Shown piece after piece: positions 16,194 to 24,976 of a stretch of DNA of 64,000 nt. Location: positions 248,001 to 312,000 of the forward strand of contig NZ_CANLMZ010000006.1 in the NCBI RefSeq assembly GCF_947492645.1. Direction: 5' to 3'. The position numbers and the translations under genes are program-made. Origin of the DNA: an uncultured Pontibacter sp. Lineage in GTDB: Bacteria > Bacteroidota > Bacteroidia > Cytophagales > Hymenobacteraceae. Every line of letters begins with the position of its first letter. The stretch's first letter is position 1. The notes beneath the pieces were generated by a model. That model saw nothing but the letters and a program-made list of their open reading frames with translations. It ran no database searches and was not told where the DNA came from.

Positions 16194-18521
16194 ATGATAA
16201 AGAACAATCTTAAAATCGCTATACGCATACTCTGGAAAAACAAACTTTTTTCATTGGTCAATATATTGAGCTTATCACTGAGTATGGCGGTTGGTGTTAT
16301 TCTTTTTACAGGCCTGAAAGCCAATCACGACACAGACCATTTTCATCCACAGTTAAATCAAATAGTACGTATACTCACGCAGGAAACTCATGAGGGGGAA
16401 CAAACCAAATGGGCAACGGCTCCCTTGCCTTTGGCGCCTCAAATTGAAAGTATATCCTTTGTTGAAAAAACGGTGAAAGTGCGTCTGGCAGGGAAACATA
16501 ACTTGCAAACCGACGGAGGTGATGTGCCGATTGACATCAAATTTTCTGAGCCTTCTTTTTTTGATGTCTTTGGCTTTAAATTGCTATCAGGCAATGCACA
16601 AAGCCTTACCGATAATCCCACTTCCCTTTTTCTGACCGAAAAAACAGCTGAAAAGATATTTGGCAACGCCAATGCTTTAGGGCAAACGGTTCAATTTGAA
16701 AAGTTAGGAGCTTATACCGTTGGGGGAATTATCCAAGACCCGCCTTTAGAAACACACCTACCCATTGAGGCCATGCTTTCTTTAAATGCTGGCGAAGTGC
16801 TTGAAAAAAAAGGAGCACTGAGTACTAGTGCACAAAATTGGGGAGACTTCAAGAGTGCAGCAATTTACGCACGTTTAAAATCAGAAGATAATTTAGCGCA
16901 GCTCCATACAACTTTACAAAACTATAATCAGAAATTGGATAAGAGCAATCTCCAATTTTTGGCACAACCCATAGAAGAGATTACCCCTCGAAACAATGAC
17001 ATTCAGAATGACCGCGATGCGGGCACCGATTGGATGGGCATAAAAATACAGTTGTTTTTAATTCTAGCCTTAACTCTTTTATCTGCTTTCAACTATATCA
17101 GTTTGACATTGGCGCGTGCTTTCTCTCGAGCGCGGGAAGTAGGAATTCGCAAAACCTTAGGCGCGACAAGAAGACAAATTATTGGTCAGTTCTTGATGGA
17201 GTCGATCCTTGTTTCCCTTTTGGCTTTGTTGTTCACAATGCCCTGTGTTGAGATTTTAGCGCACTATATACCCGATATGGAAATGGCGTTTTCCTATGAT
17301 ACAGCCCTGATTTTAGGCTTGTTAATCTACGCAGTTATCACAGGCTTGGTCGCTGGGGCACTTCCATCCTGGTTATTGTCAGCATTTCAGCCCATACAGG
17401 TGCTGCGTAAAATGAAGAATATTAAGCTTTTCCGGAGTATTGCTATTTACAAAGCTTTGATTGTCGTGCAGTTTTCAGTGACCATCATGCTGATGATATT
17501 GGTTGTTATATTAGCCGATTATGAAATAAAACATCATGCAGTCATTAACTCAACCGTGTCACCTAATATCCTGACACTTGATCTGAAAGGTGAAAAATAT
17601 GAAAACCTGCAAAACGAAATAAGCCAGTTAAGCCAGGTAGAAACGACTTTGGCGACTAACTGGTATTATAAACCGATGCTAAAGGGCAAGTCTTCTGTAA
17701 CGTTAAAAGACAAAACCCTGGAAATGTATTATGTCAGTATTGACCCTAAAATATTTGAAACAGAAGGTATCAGCTTAAAATCCGGACAAAGTTTTCCTGA
17801 AAATATGCCCCGAAATGTGGAGCAATATGTGTTGGTGAATGAAGCTGCCGCAAAATTATTGCAATCCGAATCGGAGACTTTAGTGGGACAAACGCTATCT
17901 CTGGATTCTGTCTATGTACAAGTAATTGGCATCATGCCCAATGAAATTATTGGAGAAACAAATCCATTAATGTATCGGTATTTGCCAAACGAAATAGCCA
18001 CCTTAACCATAAAAATAAATCCAAATGCAGAATTGGAAGCTACCAAAGCTATTCAAATCTTATGGGAAAACCATTTTCCTGAAAAAACAGCAAATCTTCA
18101 AAATTTAAAAGATGGGTATTCAAGAATTGGAGATAGAATAGGTTTTTTTGGAGGTTTAGCCCTTATTGTTATGATTATAGCTGGTTTGGGCATTTTAGGT
18201 ATAGCCAGTTACTCCGTAGAAATACGTGTTAAAGAACTGGGTATAAGAAAAGTATTGGGAGCAAGCAACAATGAATTGGTATGGATAGTTACCAGAAATT
18301 TTGCCATTCTAATTTTAATTGCCGGACTTATTGGCGTTCCGGCTGGCTTGTTTGGCGGTGATTTAGTTAGACAAGATTTAGGCAGCAAACTTGTTAATTT
18401 AAGTTTTACAAGTGTAAGCATAGGCTTTGGTTTGGTTGCCGTAGTCGGGCTACTGACTGTCCTATCCCAAACCATTAGAGCAGCGCATGTTAAACCTGTA
18501 AAAGTCCTGAAAGTAGAGTAG
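16194..18521 (+). CDS. FtsX/MacB-like ABC transporter permease
   Basis: A 775-residue protein with the duplicated layout of Bacteroidota FtsX permeases. An N-terminal membrane segment (ILWKNKLFSLVNILSLSLSM) is followed by a MacB-type periplasmic domain (about 45-270), an FtsX block of three segments with AREVGIRKTLGATRRQIIGQ, a second periplasmic domain, and a final FtsX block with RVKELGIRKVLGASNNELVW. Such proteins work with an ATPase in mechanotransmission or efflux. No ATPase gene is adjacent. The coding sequence is AT-rich with codon use unlike its surroundings and holds a single AAGTATA word in 2.3 kb, so recent transfer is likely. A sigma-54-type promoter candidate precedes it. Confidence 0.88.
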   Translation: MIKNNLKIAIRILWKNKLFSLVNILSLSLSMAVGVILFTGLKANHDTDHFHPQLNQIVRILTQETHEGEQTKWATAPLPLAPQIESISFVEKTVKVRLAGKHNLQTDGGDVPIDIKFSEPSFFDVFGFKLLSGNAQSLTDNPTSLFLTEKTAEKIFGNANALGQTVQFEKLGAYTVGGIIQDPPLETHLPIEAMLSLNAGEVLEKKGALSTSAQNWGDFKSAAIYARLKSEDNLAQLHTTLQNYNQKLDKSNLQFLAQPIEEITPRNNDIQNDRDAGTDWMGIKIQLFLILALTLLSAFNYISLTLARAFSRAREVGIRKTLGATRRQIIGQFLMESILVSLLALLFTMPCVEILAHYIPDMEMAFSYDTALILGLLIYAVITGLVAGALPSWLLSAFQPIQVLRKMKNIKLFRSIAIYKALIVVQFSVTIMLMILVVILADYEIKHHAVINSTVSPNILTLDLKGEKYENLQNEISQLSQVETTLATNWYYKPMLKGKSSVTLKDKTLEMYYVSIDPKIFETEGISLKSGQSFPENMPRNVEQYVLVNEAAAKLLQSESETLVGQTLSLDSVYVQVIGIMPNEIIGETNPLMYRYLPNEIATLTIKINPNAELEATKAIQILWENHFPEKTANLQNLKDGYSRIGDRIGFFGGLALIVMIIAGLGILGIASYSVEIRVKELGIRKVLGASNNELVWIVTRNFAILILIAGLIGVPAGLFGGDLVRQDLGSKLVNLSFTSVSIGFGLVAVVGLLTVLSQTIRAAHVKPVKVLKVE

Positions 18522-18780
18522 AAAAGGTAAAGTATTCATTGGCAGATTATGACGATGGCGTTTTAAACTATTCTATTCCGCGATACCATCGTGCAATGTA
18601 ACGACCGCTACAAGACGCAGGATGAAGGGCACATGTTGCTGACTGAATGTCTCCGCAATGGTGCCGCGAGGTGGAAGCTATAAGTTTTTAGCTTAGTTTT
18701 TCCTTTTGTTTTGTGGGGCAGTACGCGGCCTAGGAAGCGCACTACTGCAGATACACTAACCTGGGAAAGCCTTCTAAACC
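18522..18780. other. Gap with short uninformative open frames
   Basis: The stretch between the permease stop and the shared terminator contains only short frames; one on the plus strand ends ECLRNGAARWKL at about 18682. They have no recognisable family and may be relics of the transferred segment. Confidence 0.3.
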
Positions 18781-18814
18781 AAAAGCCGCAACAGAGCTAA
18801 CTGTTGCGGCTTTT
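18781..18814. terminator. Bidirectional hairpin terminator
   Basis: AAAAGCCGCAACAG (18781-18794) pairs perfectly with CTGTTGCGGCTTTT (18801-18814) over a 6-nt loop. With A and T tracts on both sides it can serve the peptidase gene (minus strand, stop 36 bp away) and transcripts from the plus-strand islet. Confidence 0.85.
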
Positions 18815-18849
18815 TTATACTTGCCAAATGCATCAGGCAGTAATCTAAT

Positions 18850-20679
18850 TTATAAAGTATACTTACGGCCTTTGTTCTGTTCCTTCAGGTAGTCCATCAG
18901 CGGCTGAAAGTAATCTATCATGGCGCGGGCACTAAGCTCTTCGCCGGTTTTCTCTTTCAGCATCTGGCGCCAGTCGGCAGAGGCACCCGGGTACATGATG
19001 TCGCGCAGGAAGTTACCTACCTCTTTGCTGCCGTAGTAGTTGGTGGCGTGCGGGTCCTGCTTCAGGATATTTTTGGCGATGTGGTCGTGCAACTGGAACA
19101 GGATTACGTAGCTCATGGCATAATCGTAGTATTGTGCTGCATCGTCGTTGATGTGGGTTTTGGTCGCTGCATCCAAGTAATTTTCGCCACGGTTAGCTGG
19201 TGGCACCATTCCCTGGTATTTCTTGGTTAGCTCCCACCAACGCTTATTCAACTCGTCTGCTGATAAGTTTTTGGCGTAGAAATCATGCTCCCACTCACTC
19301 ATTACCCCAGCGGCAAATGGTATGAACGTCACGTAGCTTAGCGCTTCTTTCAGCAGGGTCTGTACTTCATCGGTCTGTACATTTTTATCAATCAGCTTAA
19401 GCTCTGCCAGGAACGGTTTCTGCATAGCGGCCAAGCCCATTAAGCTACCAATAGCTTCGTGGTAGGCACGGTTAGCACCGCCACGCAACAGCACCGGAAC
19501 ATCCGGGTTGGTATAGGTCATGTAATAATACACGTGGCCCAGTTCATGGTGTGTGGTTTCGTACCACTCTGCGTTGGGCTCCACGCTCATCAGGCTGCGT
19601 ACGTCTTTGTCCAGGTCCATGTGCCAGGCAGAGGCGTGGTTGTTCTTTTTGTAATTGGCGTTTGCCGGCAACGGGTACAAGCTAGATTTGGTGTAGAACG
19701 ACTCCGGAAGCGGATCAAAGCCAAGGCTGGTGTAGAACCGCTCTGCCTGCTTTACCTGCCACTCAGCGCCTTTGGGCTTTAGCGCAGCATCTAAATCAAT
19801 GCCTTCTACATTTACCATCGCGCTCCAGTCCTGGCCCCACCGGTTAGGCAGCCAATGGGCAGGTAAAAAGTCAGGCACTTCTTTTTGCCCATACTTTTTA
19901 GCAAGCTCGTAACGGGCATAAGTATGCAGTTCTCTGTACAACGGGCGCAGTTCCTCGTTTATCTGCTTCATCAGCGTCATCATTTCCTCACGCGTCATAC
20001 CATAGTCAGAAGCCTGGTATGTAAAGTAATCGTCGTAACCCAGGCTTTGCACCGTTTTATTGCGCAGGTCGCGCAGGTTCAGCAGCCCCTTTTTCAGACC
20101 TGGACCAACTTCCTTGCTTGCGTTCCAGGCGGCCAGTCTTTTCTTCAGGTCTGTTTCGTTTTTAAGAATATTGTCGATCTCGTTTGTAGAGACGGATTTC
20201 TCAAAAATGCGGTAGTTAAAGCCGTACAGTTTTTCAGTTTGTTCTGTTTCTGCTTTAATGCGCGCTTTTACAACATCCGGAATCGTTTGTGGGTTGTTGG
20301 CTCCTGTATAAAGTATGGCCTCAAACTGCTTTGCCTGCAACGGGGTTAACTGGTCTTTTTTCTCCAGCATGGCTTTGGCTGTGTTGATATTCTCGACACT
20401 ACCCGTAAAAGCTGCAAAAGCTTCGTTTGCGCGGCGGGTTGCCACAGCGTTCGTAGAGTCGCCTTCTACAATCTTTGTGTTTGATGCCCACTCAGCCTCT
20501 GCTGATTTCGTGTATAAATCCTGATACTGCGCCGAGTACTGGTCCAGAAACGCCTGTGCTTCTTTTTGCACCTGGGTCATTTCTGTGGTAGTTGCAGTCT
20601 CTGCCGTTTCGGTTTTCTGGCTGGAGCAGGCGCTGCATAGTATAGCGGCGGTTAAGCCCGTAAAGATGAGTTTTTTCAT
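18850..20679 (-). CDS. M2-family (angiotensin-converting-enzyme-like) peptidyl-dipeptidase lipoprotein
   Basis: 609 residues with a lipoprotein signal (AAILCSAC, Cys about 17). The zinc site is HHELGHVYYYM (HExxH, near residue 379) and the third ligand is in YHEAIGSLMGLAAM about 24 residues on, the M2 arrangement. Flanking blocks WYETTHHELGH, FIPFAAGVMSEWEHDFY and VPPANRGENYLDAATKTHI are typical of ACE homologues. M2 enzymes remove C-terminal dipeptides. Here it would act in the periplasm or at the outer membrane on peptides for nutrition. Single gene with its own terminator. Length is normal for bacterial M2 proteins. Confidence 0.92.
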   Translation of the reverse strand: MKKLIFTGLTAAILCSACSSQKTETAETATTTEMTQVQKEAQAFLDQYSAQYQDLYTKSAEAEWASNTKIVEGDSTNAVATRRANEAFAAFTGSVENINTAKAMLEKKDQLTPLQAKQFEAILYTGANNPQTIPDVVKARIKAETEQTEKLYGFNYRIFEKSVSTNEIDNILKNETDLKKRLAAWNASKEVGPGLKKGLLNLRDLRNKTVQSLGYDDYFTYQASDYGMTREEMMTLMKQINEELRPLYRELHTYARYELAKKYGQKEVPDFLPAHWLPNRWGQDWSAMVNVEGIDLDAALKPKGAEWQVKQAERFYTSLGFDPLPESFYTKSSLYPLPANANYKKNNHASAWHMDLDKDVRSLMSVEPNAEWYETTHHELGHVYYYMTYTNPDVPVLLRGGANRAYHEAIGSLMGLAAMQKPFLAELKLIDKNVQTDEVQTLLKEALSYVTFIPFAAGVMSEWEHDFYAKNLSADELNKRWWELTKKYQGMVPPANRGENYLDAATKTHINDDAAQYYDYAMSYVILFQLHDHIAKNILKQDPHATNYYGSKEVGNFLRDIMYPGASADWRQMLKEKTGEELSARAMIDYFQPLMDYLKEQNKGRKYTL

Positions 20680-20835
20680 AAGGTTAGTTCGTCGTTATCT
20701 TACTAAGGTACTAAGTAGCAAAGGCATAAACAATAGCGAGGCAACTGCAAACGGAGCGCGTAACTATTTTAAAGTATAGGCTTCAATTTAGTAACCAAGT
20801 AGCTTCTAACGTGCTGAGCTCATGTATGAAGGTAA

Positions 20836-20922
20836 TTACCACGCCAATACTGCTTTTACCATCAGCGGCACAAGTAAGCATATAAATGCCAGCTTAATAA
20901 TTAGATTAAATGTAATTGACAT
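20836..20922 (-). CDS. Candidate 28-residue membrane peptide
   Basis: Inside a 412-bp gap (20680-21091) an ATG at 20922 opens a 28-codon frame: MSITFNLIIKLAFICLLVPL followed by MVKAVLAW. It is almost wholly hydrophobic with a Lys near the start, like a single-span small membrane protein. No ribosome-binding site is evident and coding support is limited to its composition. The rest of the gap shows no other gene. Confidence 0.3.
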   Translation of the reverse strand: MSITFNLIIKLAFICLLVPLMVKAVLAW

Positions 20923-21091
20923 GTGTATACTGTTTTAGCGGAAGATTGACTTACGTTATCTTTACCTTTGGTCAGATTTTCTATTTTTGTTACACCGGCC
21001 GTACGTTTTACTTCTTTTAAAGTAATTAAATTTTGATGCAGGTAGCTTGCGAAGCCATCAATTACCAGTCAAACCCAAACTATAAGATAGC

Positions 21092-21523
21092 ATGATTAAA
21101 CGTTTATCAGCAACAGACAACGCCCATACGACCATACTTATCAGGTTGATGGTAGGGGCTGTTTTCTTGTCAGAGGGCATACAAAAGTTTCTTTTTCCGG
21201 ATGTTCGTGGGGCAGGCCGCTTCGAAAAGATTGGCTTACCTGCACCGGAGTTCCTGGGTGCATTTGTGGGTACGTTTGAGGTGCTCTGCGGAGCTTTTAT
21301 ACTTTTGGGTCTGCTCACACGTGTGGCAAGTATGCCGTTGATCATCATCATGCTGGTGGCCATCGCCACTACCAAAACCGAGGTGCTGGCAAACGATGGT
21401 TTTTGGGCCATGCTGCATGGCAGCCGAACAGACTGGTCTATGCTTCTGGGCAGTATTTTCCTGCTGATAAAAGGAGCAGGGCTATACTCGGTGGATCATA
21501 GCATCAGGGATAAAAAAAATTAA
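21092..21523 (+). CDS. DoxX family membrane protein
   Basis: 143 residues with four hydrophobic segments. The N-terminal part TTILIRLMVGAVFLSEGIQK, then FLFPDVRGAGRFEKIGLPAP, and the block FEVLCGAFILLGLLTRVASM match DoxX. It is only distantly similar to the other DoxX protein at 7510-7971. Its stop lies 4-10 bp before the permease gene start, so the two are very probably cotranscribed. Role unknown; other DoxX proteins support redox or membrane functions. Confidence 0.85.
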   Translation: MIKRLSATDNAHTTILIRLMVGAVFLSEGIQKFLFPDVRGAGRFEKIGLPAPEFLGAFVGTFEVLCGAFILLGLLTRVASMPLIIIMLVAIATTKTEVLANDGFWAMLHGSRTDWSMLLGSIFLLIKGAGLYSVDHSIRDKKN

Positions 21524-21533
21524 CCCTGTGGCC

Positions 21534-22808
21534 ATGGAAAACAAGAACGAAGGCAAGCACCCAGAACTTTTAAGGGCCCTCACGTTAAAAGATGCTGTGG
21601 GGGTTGGTTTGGGAGCTATTATCGGGGCCGGCATATTTGTGGTTACTGGTGTGGCAGCAGGCGTAGCAGGGCCCGCTTTTCTGGTAGCTTTGCTTTTTGC
21701 TGGTTTGATAGCAGCCTGCAATGGTTTGTCATCAGCGCAGCTTGCAGCGGTTTACCCAAGCTCCGGCGGTACCTACGAATACGGATACAGGCTTCTCAAC
21801 CCGTGGTATGGGTTCTCTGCCGGCTGGATGTTTCTAGTAAGCAAGCTTACGGCGGCAGGTGTGGTGGCAATCGGGTTCGGAAGCTACTTCTATCAGCTTG
21901 TACCTGTTCTTTCTCCGTTGGCACTCTCTGTCCTGGCTGTGGTTTTACTGACGGTTGCTAACTACTTTGGTATCAAAAAGGCGGGGGCGCTTAACCTTGC
22001 TATCGTATCTGTTACCATTCTTTCTCTCTTGTACCTGGTGTTTAGTAGTTTTCCTGCTGTTAAAATGGAAAACATGGTACCGTTTGCCCCCTTCGGCATA
22101 ACAGGCATCGCTGAGGCTTCTGCCTTGTTATTTTTTGCCTTTACGGGCTATGCCAGAATTGCCACACTTGCAGAAGAAGTCAGCGAACCAGAGAAAACAA
22201 TACCAAGGGCTGTGATAATTACCATCATTAGTGCCATTATACTATATGCCGCTGTTTCTTATATAGCTGTGGGCGTGGTAGGTGCTGAGCTGATGGCAGG
22301 AAGTAAATCTCCGTTACAAGTGGTGGCTGATGCACTAACCACGCCTGCCATCAGTACCGTTATTACGATAGGGGCCTCTACTGCCATGTTGGGCGTGCTG
22401 CTAAGTCAGATACTCGGGATAAGCAGGATGTTGCTGGCTATGGGCAGGAGGCACGACCTTCCGCCATTCTTCGAGCGCGTCCACAAAGAGCACAGAGTAC
22501 CGCATCTGGGCATTTTCGTGACAGGTGCGATAATATTGGTGCTAACTATAGTTGGGTCTTTCGAGTTTATCGTTCGGGCTGCATCATTCACTATCCTGCT
22601 TTATTACAGCATTACAAACATAGCGGCTCTAAAGCAGCCTGCCTCTGAGCAGATCTACGGTAAACTAGTGCCTGTGCTTGGGTTGATTGGCTGCCTTGCC
22701 ATGTCTGTATCGCTGCCCCTGGAAGTAATAGCATCCGGTATCGGGTTGCTTTTAACCGGATATGTTTTCAGGAAGGCCTTTCGTAAAGTATACGGTAGCG
22801 TAAAATAA
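21534..22808 (+). CDS. APC superfamily amino acid permease
   Basis: 424 residues from the ATG at 21534; a GTG two codons earlier (21528) is the alternative start. Twelve membrane segments are visible. The family signature lies at the start: VGVGLGAIIGAGIFVVTGVA (substrate-binding unwound helix GAIIGAGIF) and YPSSGGTYEYGYRLLNPWYG. RIATLAEEVSEPEKTIPRAV is the conserved loop after helix 6. Likely imports amino acids by cation symport; the substrate cannot be specified. Follows the DoxX gene with essentially no gap. Confidence 0.9.
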   Translation: MENKNEGKHPELLRALTLKDAVGVGLGAIIGAGIFVVTGVAAGVAGPAFLVALLFAGLIAACNGLSSAQLAAVYPSSGGTYEYGYRLLNPWYGFSAGWMFLVSKLTAAGVVAIGFGSYFYQLVPVLSPLALSVLAVVLLTVANYFGIKKAGALNLAIVSVTILSLLYLVFSSFPAVKMENMVPFAPFGITGIAEASALLFFAFTGYARIATLAEEVSEPEKTIPRAVIITIISAIILYAAVSYIAVGVVGAELMAGSKSPLQVVADALTTPAISTVITIGASTAMLGVLLSQILGISRMLLAMGRRHDLPPFFERVHKEHRVPHLGIFVTGAIILVLTIVGSFEFIVRAASFTILLYYSITNIAALKQPASEQIYGKLVPVLGLIGCLAMSVSLPLEVIASGIGLLLTGYVFRKAFRKVYGSVK

Positions 22809-22966
22809 GCCCTGTTTAGCTGTGGTATGCCGGTGCATTTACATCCGGAAGGTATAAATTAGCTTACCAGATTCTGAGTAGTCTACGAACGTAAAAACAG
22901 TATCGAATATAGCGGCAATCCTTTACCATGCAAGTATGGCGAAATACCAGTAAGCGGTTTAAAGGC

Positions 22967-22984
22967 AAGTATAAAGTTATACTT
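22967..22984. repeat. Paired AAGTATA words forming an 18-bp inverted repeat
   Basis: AAGTATAAAGTTATACTT consists of AAGTATAA and its complement TTATACTT around AG. It straddles the stop codon of rmuC, between convergent genes (APC permease and rmuC). It could act as a weak terminator, but it is mainly an example of the iterated word described elsewhere. Confidence 0.6.
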
Positions 22985-24320
22985 CAGGGTTTGGTTCTTC
23001 TATACTTTCTGGCAACTGCGCTTCCTGCAGCAGATTATCGTCGATGGTTTTACTTGTTTTGGCGCCAAGCTCCCGCAAAATTTCAACGCGTCGGACAAGG
23101 TTGCCTTTGCCTTCTGTTAGCTTATTCATGGCAGCGTTATAAGAGCTTTGGCTGTGCTCCAGGTGCTTGCCAATGGTTTTCAGGTCATCTACGAAGCCAA
23201 CAAACTTGTCGTAAAGTTTGCCGCTCTCATCCGCAATTTTGATAACATTTCGTTTCTGGTCTTCCTGGCGCCACACCCCGGCAACGGTGCGCAGCGTGGC
23301 TAGCAGGGTAGAGGTAGTCACCAGCACGATATTGCGCTCAAAGGCATCGGTAAATAGATCGTGGTCGTGCTGCAGGGCAAGGCTGAAGGCAGGCTCCAGG
23401 GGTATGTACATCATCACGAAGTCTGGCGAGTTTACCCCATTCAAGCGGTGGTAGTCTTTGCGGCCCAGATCAGTAAAGTGCGTGCGGATGGAGTTAATGT
23501 GGCTGCGCAAGTATACTTCCTGCTGGTTATCGTCTTCGCAGCTGCAGTAGGCCTCGTAAGCCACCAACGAAAGTTTAGAGTCGATGATCAGGTGTTTGCC
23601 CTCCGGCAAGCGAATAATCACATCGGGGCGGTATACTTTTTTATCATCGTTCTGCAGTACTTCCTCGCGCTCGTAATGCACGCCTTTGCGCAAGCCCGAT
23701 TTTTCCAGGAGGCTCTCCAGCAGGTATTCACCCCAGTTGCCCTGGGTCTTGTTTTCGCCTTTCAGGGCGCGTGTCAGGTTTATTGCATCCTGGCTCATTT
23801 TCTGGTTAAGGGAAACCAGTTGTGTAATTTGTTCTTTAAGTGATATGCTGTCTTTCAGGGTTTTATCGTAGGTTTGTTCCACCTTTGATTCAAACTCCTT
23901 GATGCGTTCTTTAAGCGGAGAAAGTATGCGCTCCAGGTTTTCAGATGATGCTTTATTGAAGTGCTCGGCATTTGTCATCAGCACCTGGTTGGAGATGCTC
24001 TGGAACTGCTGCAGGAATTTTTCGCGCAGTTGCTCCAGCTCTTTATTCTGCTCCTGCAGGCGTTTGTTCAGGTGTTCGTAGTCGGTTTCTGTTTTGGTAA
24101 GGGCATTGGTTAATTCCAGCGTTTCTGTTTGTGCCTCGCGCAGCTGTGCTTTCAACTGGTTTGTTTCTTCTGTTTTCTGCTTTGCCTGCGCCTCCAGTAC
24201 GCCCTGTGTAATGGCAGCCTGGTTGGCTGTTTGTTGCAAGGCATTCAGTTTTCCCCTCAGCGCCAGAAAGGCAACTACCAATCCTGCTAAAAATGCTGCT
24301 ATTCCTACGATCATCTCCAT
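22977..24320 (-). CDS. rmuC: DNA recombination protein RmuC
   Basis: 447 residues from the ATG at 24320. The frame is open upstream to 24653 but that extension is low-complexity and unlike the family, whereas MEMIVGIAAFLAGLVVAFLA is the usual RmuC membrane anchor. A long coiled coil follows (about 25-190; many Glu, Gln, Leu). The nuclease-like core is KTQGNWGEYLLESLLEKSGL, YRPDVIIRLPEGKHLIIDSK (the PD-(D/E)xK-type acidic residues), LSLVAYEAY and DFVMMYIPLEPAF. RmuC limits inversions at short inverted repeats. The C-terminus is rich in Glu and Pro. Confidence 0.92.
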   Translation of the reverse strand: MEMIVGIAAFLAGLVVAFLALRGKLNALQQTANQAAITQGVLEAQAKQKTEETNQLKAQLREAQTETLELTNALTKTETDYEHLNKRLQEQNKELEQLREKFLQQFQSISNQVLMTNAEHFNKASSENLERILSPLKERIKEFESKVEQTYDKTLKDSISLKEQITQLVSLNQKMSQDAINLTRALKGENKTQGNWGEYLLESLLEKSGLRKGVHYEREEVLQNDDKKVYRPDVIIRLPEGKHLIIDSKLSLVAYEAYCSCEDDNQQEVYLRSHINSIRTHFTDLGRKDYHRLNGVNSPDFVMMYIPLEPAFSLALQHDHDLFTDAFERNIVLVTTSTLLATLRTVAGVWRQEDQKRNVIKIADESGKLYDKFVGFVDDLKTIGKHLEHSQSSYNAAMNKLTEGKGNLVRRVEILRELGAKTSKTIDDNLLQEAQLPESIEEPNPEV

Positions 24321-24923
24321 AGGGTAAAGGTAAAGGATTTTAGCAATTGCAGCAATCGTTTTGCTAATGAAATTAGTTAAAGGGGTTTTTATACTTGAAG
24401 TTTCCGATTGATATTTAGGCTGCCGTTTTTTTTGCTTTTTATCGAGCTGCTGTCCTTCCTTAGTCTTACATGCCTGTTGCTTCACCTCTGGCTTTGGTGC
24501 GCTCCTAGGCCGCGAGGCCTCGCCTTTGTGTATCGCGCTGTCTATTGAAAGCTGCCTAACGGCTGCCCTCCGGGCACCGCAACAATAGAAGGCGCTCAAC
24601 GCAAAGGCTGGGATTGTGAATTCTTCGCAGGCGGCTGTTGTAACTGGAGACAAAGTGTAATTTCCGTCCTCGGAGGGACTGGGGAGGGTTTACACTTTCG
24701 TAGGGACAGGTCGCGACCTGTCTGTAGGATGCCAGTAACTATGAAATTTATACTTTGGCTAAGGCATTGGCAGAAAGTCTCCTTTTGAAGCGGGCGAAGG
24801 GTATGCTTATACTTTTGCTATAGAACACGTAGCTAAATAGCAGCAGTACAGCGCTCGCCGCCTTAGGCAAAGAGGGGAAGGGGTGGTTGGACTCGGTAAA
24901 GCAGCGTGAGGTGTTAAACAAAA
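24321..24923. other. Intergenic mosaic with hairpins, no convincing gene
   Basis: A 656-bp gap (24321-24976) between rmuC and the next gene. It contains GC-rich short hairpins (for example AGGCC-GCGA-GGCCT near 24509), a perfect 18-bp palindrome at 24705-24722, and purine-rich segments (near 24680 and 24870) that look like dispersed intergenic repeats. A 70-codon minus-strand frame at 24748-24960 runs into the terminator below and is not convincing as a gene. Confidence 0.5.
24705..24722. repeat. 18-bp perfect palindrome
   Basis: GACAGGTCGCGACCTGTC, preceded by TAGG. It is self-complementary over its full length with TCGCGA at the centre, and is of the type found in dispersed intergenic palindromic repeats. 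No second copy was seen in this window. Confidence 0.6.
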
Positions 24924-24957
24924 AGCGGCTATACCTGCCTGTGCAAGTATAGCCGCT
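24924..24957 (-). terminator. Hairpin terminator
   Basis: AGCGGCTATAC (24924-24934) pairs with GTATAGCCGCT (24947-24957). On the minus strand the stem is followed by TTTTTGTTT, the form of an intrinsic terminator for the gene ending at 24977. The stem carries an AAGTATA word. Confidence 0.85.
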
Positions 24958-24976
24958 CACTTTAAATTATAAATTC

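Noticed and set aside
22928..23242. 104-codon plus-strand frame over the 3' end of rmuC
   Set aside because: Antisense to a well-supported gene and without recognisable domains.
24321..24653. N-terminal extension of RmuC
   Set aside because: Low-complexity sequence ahead of the typical membrane-anchor start; the ATG at 24320 gives the usual family length.
24748..24960. 70-codon minus-strand frame
   Set aside because: It runs through the terminator hairpin of the neighbouring gene and repeat-like sequence; no homology recognised.
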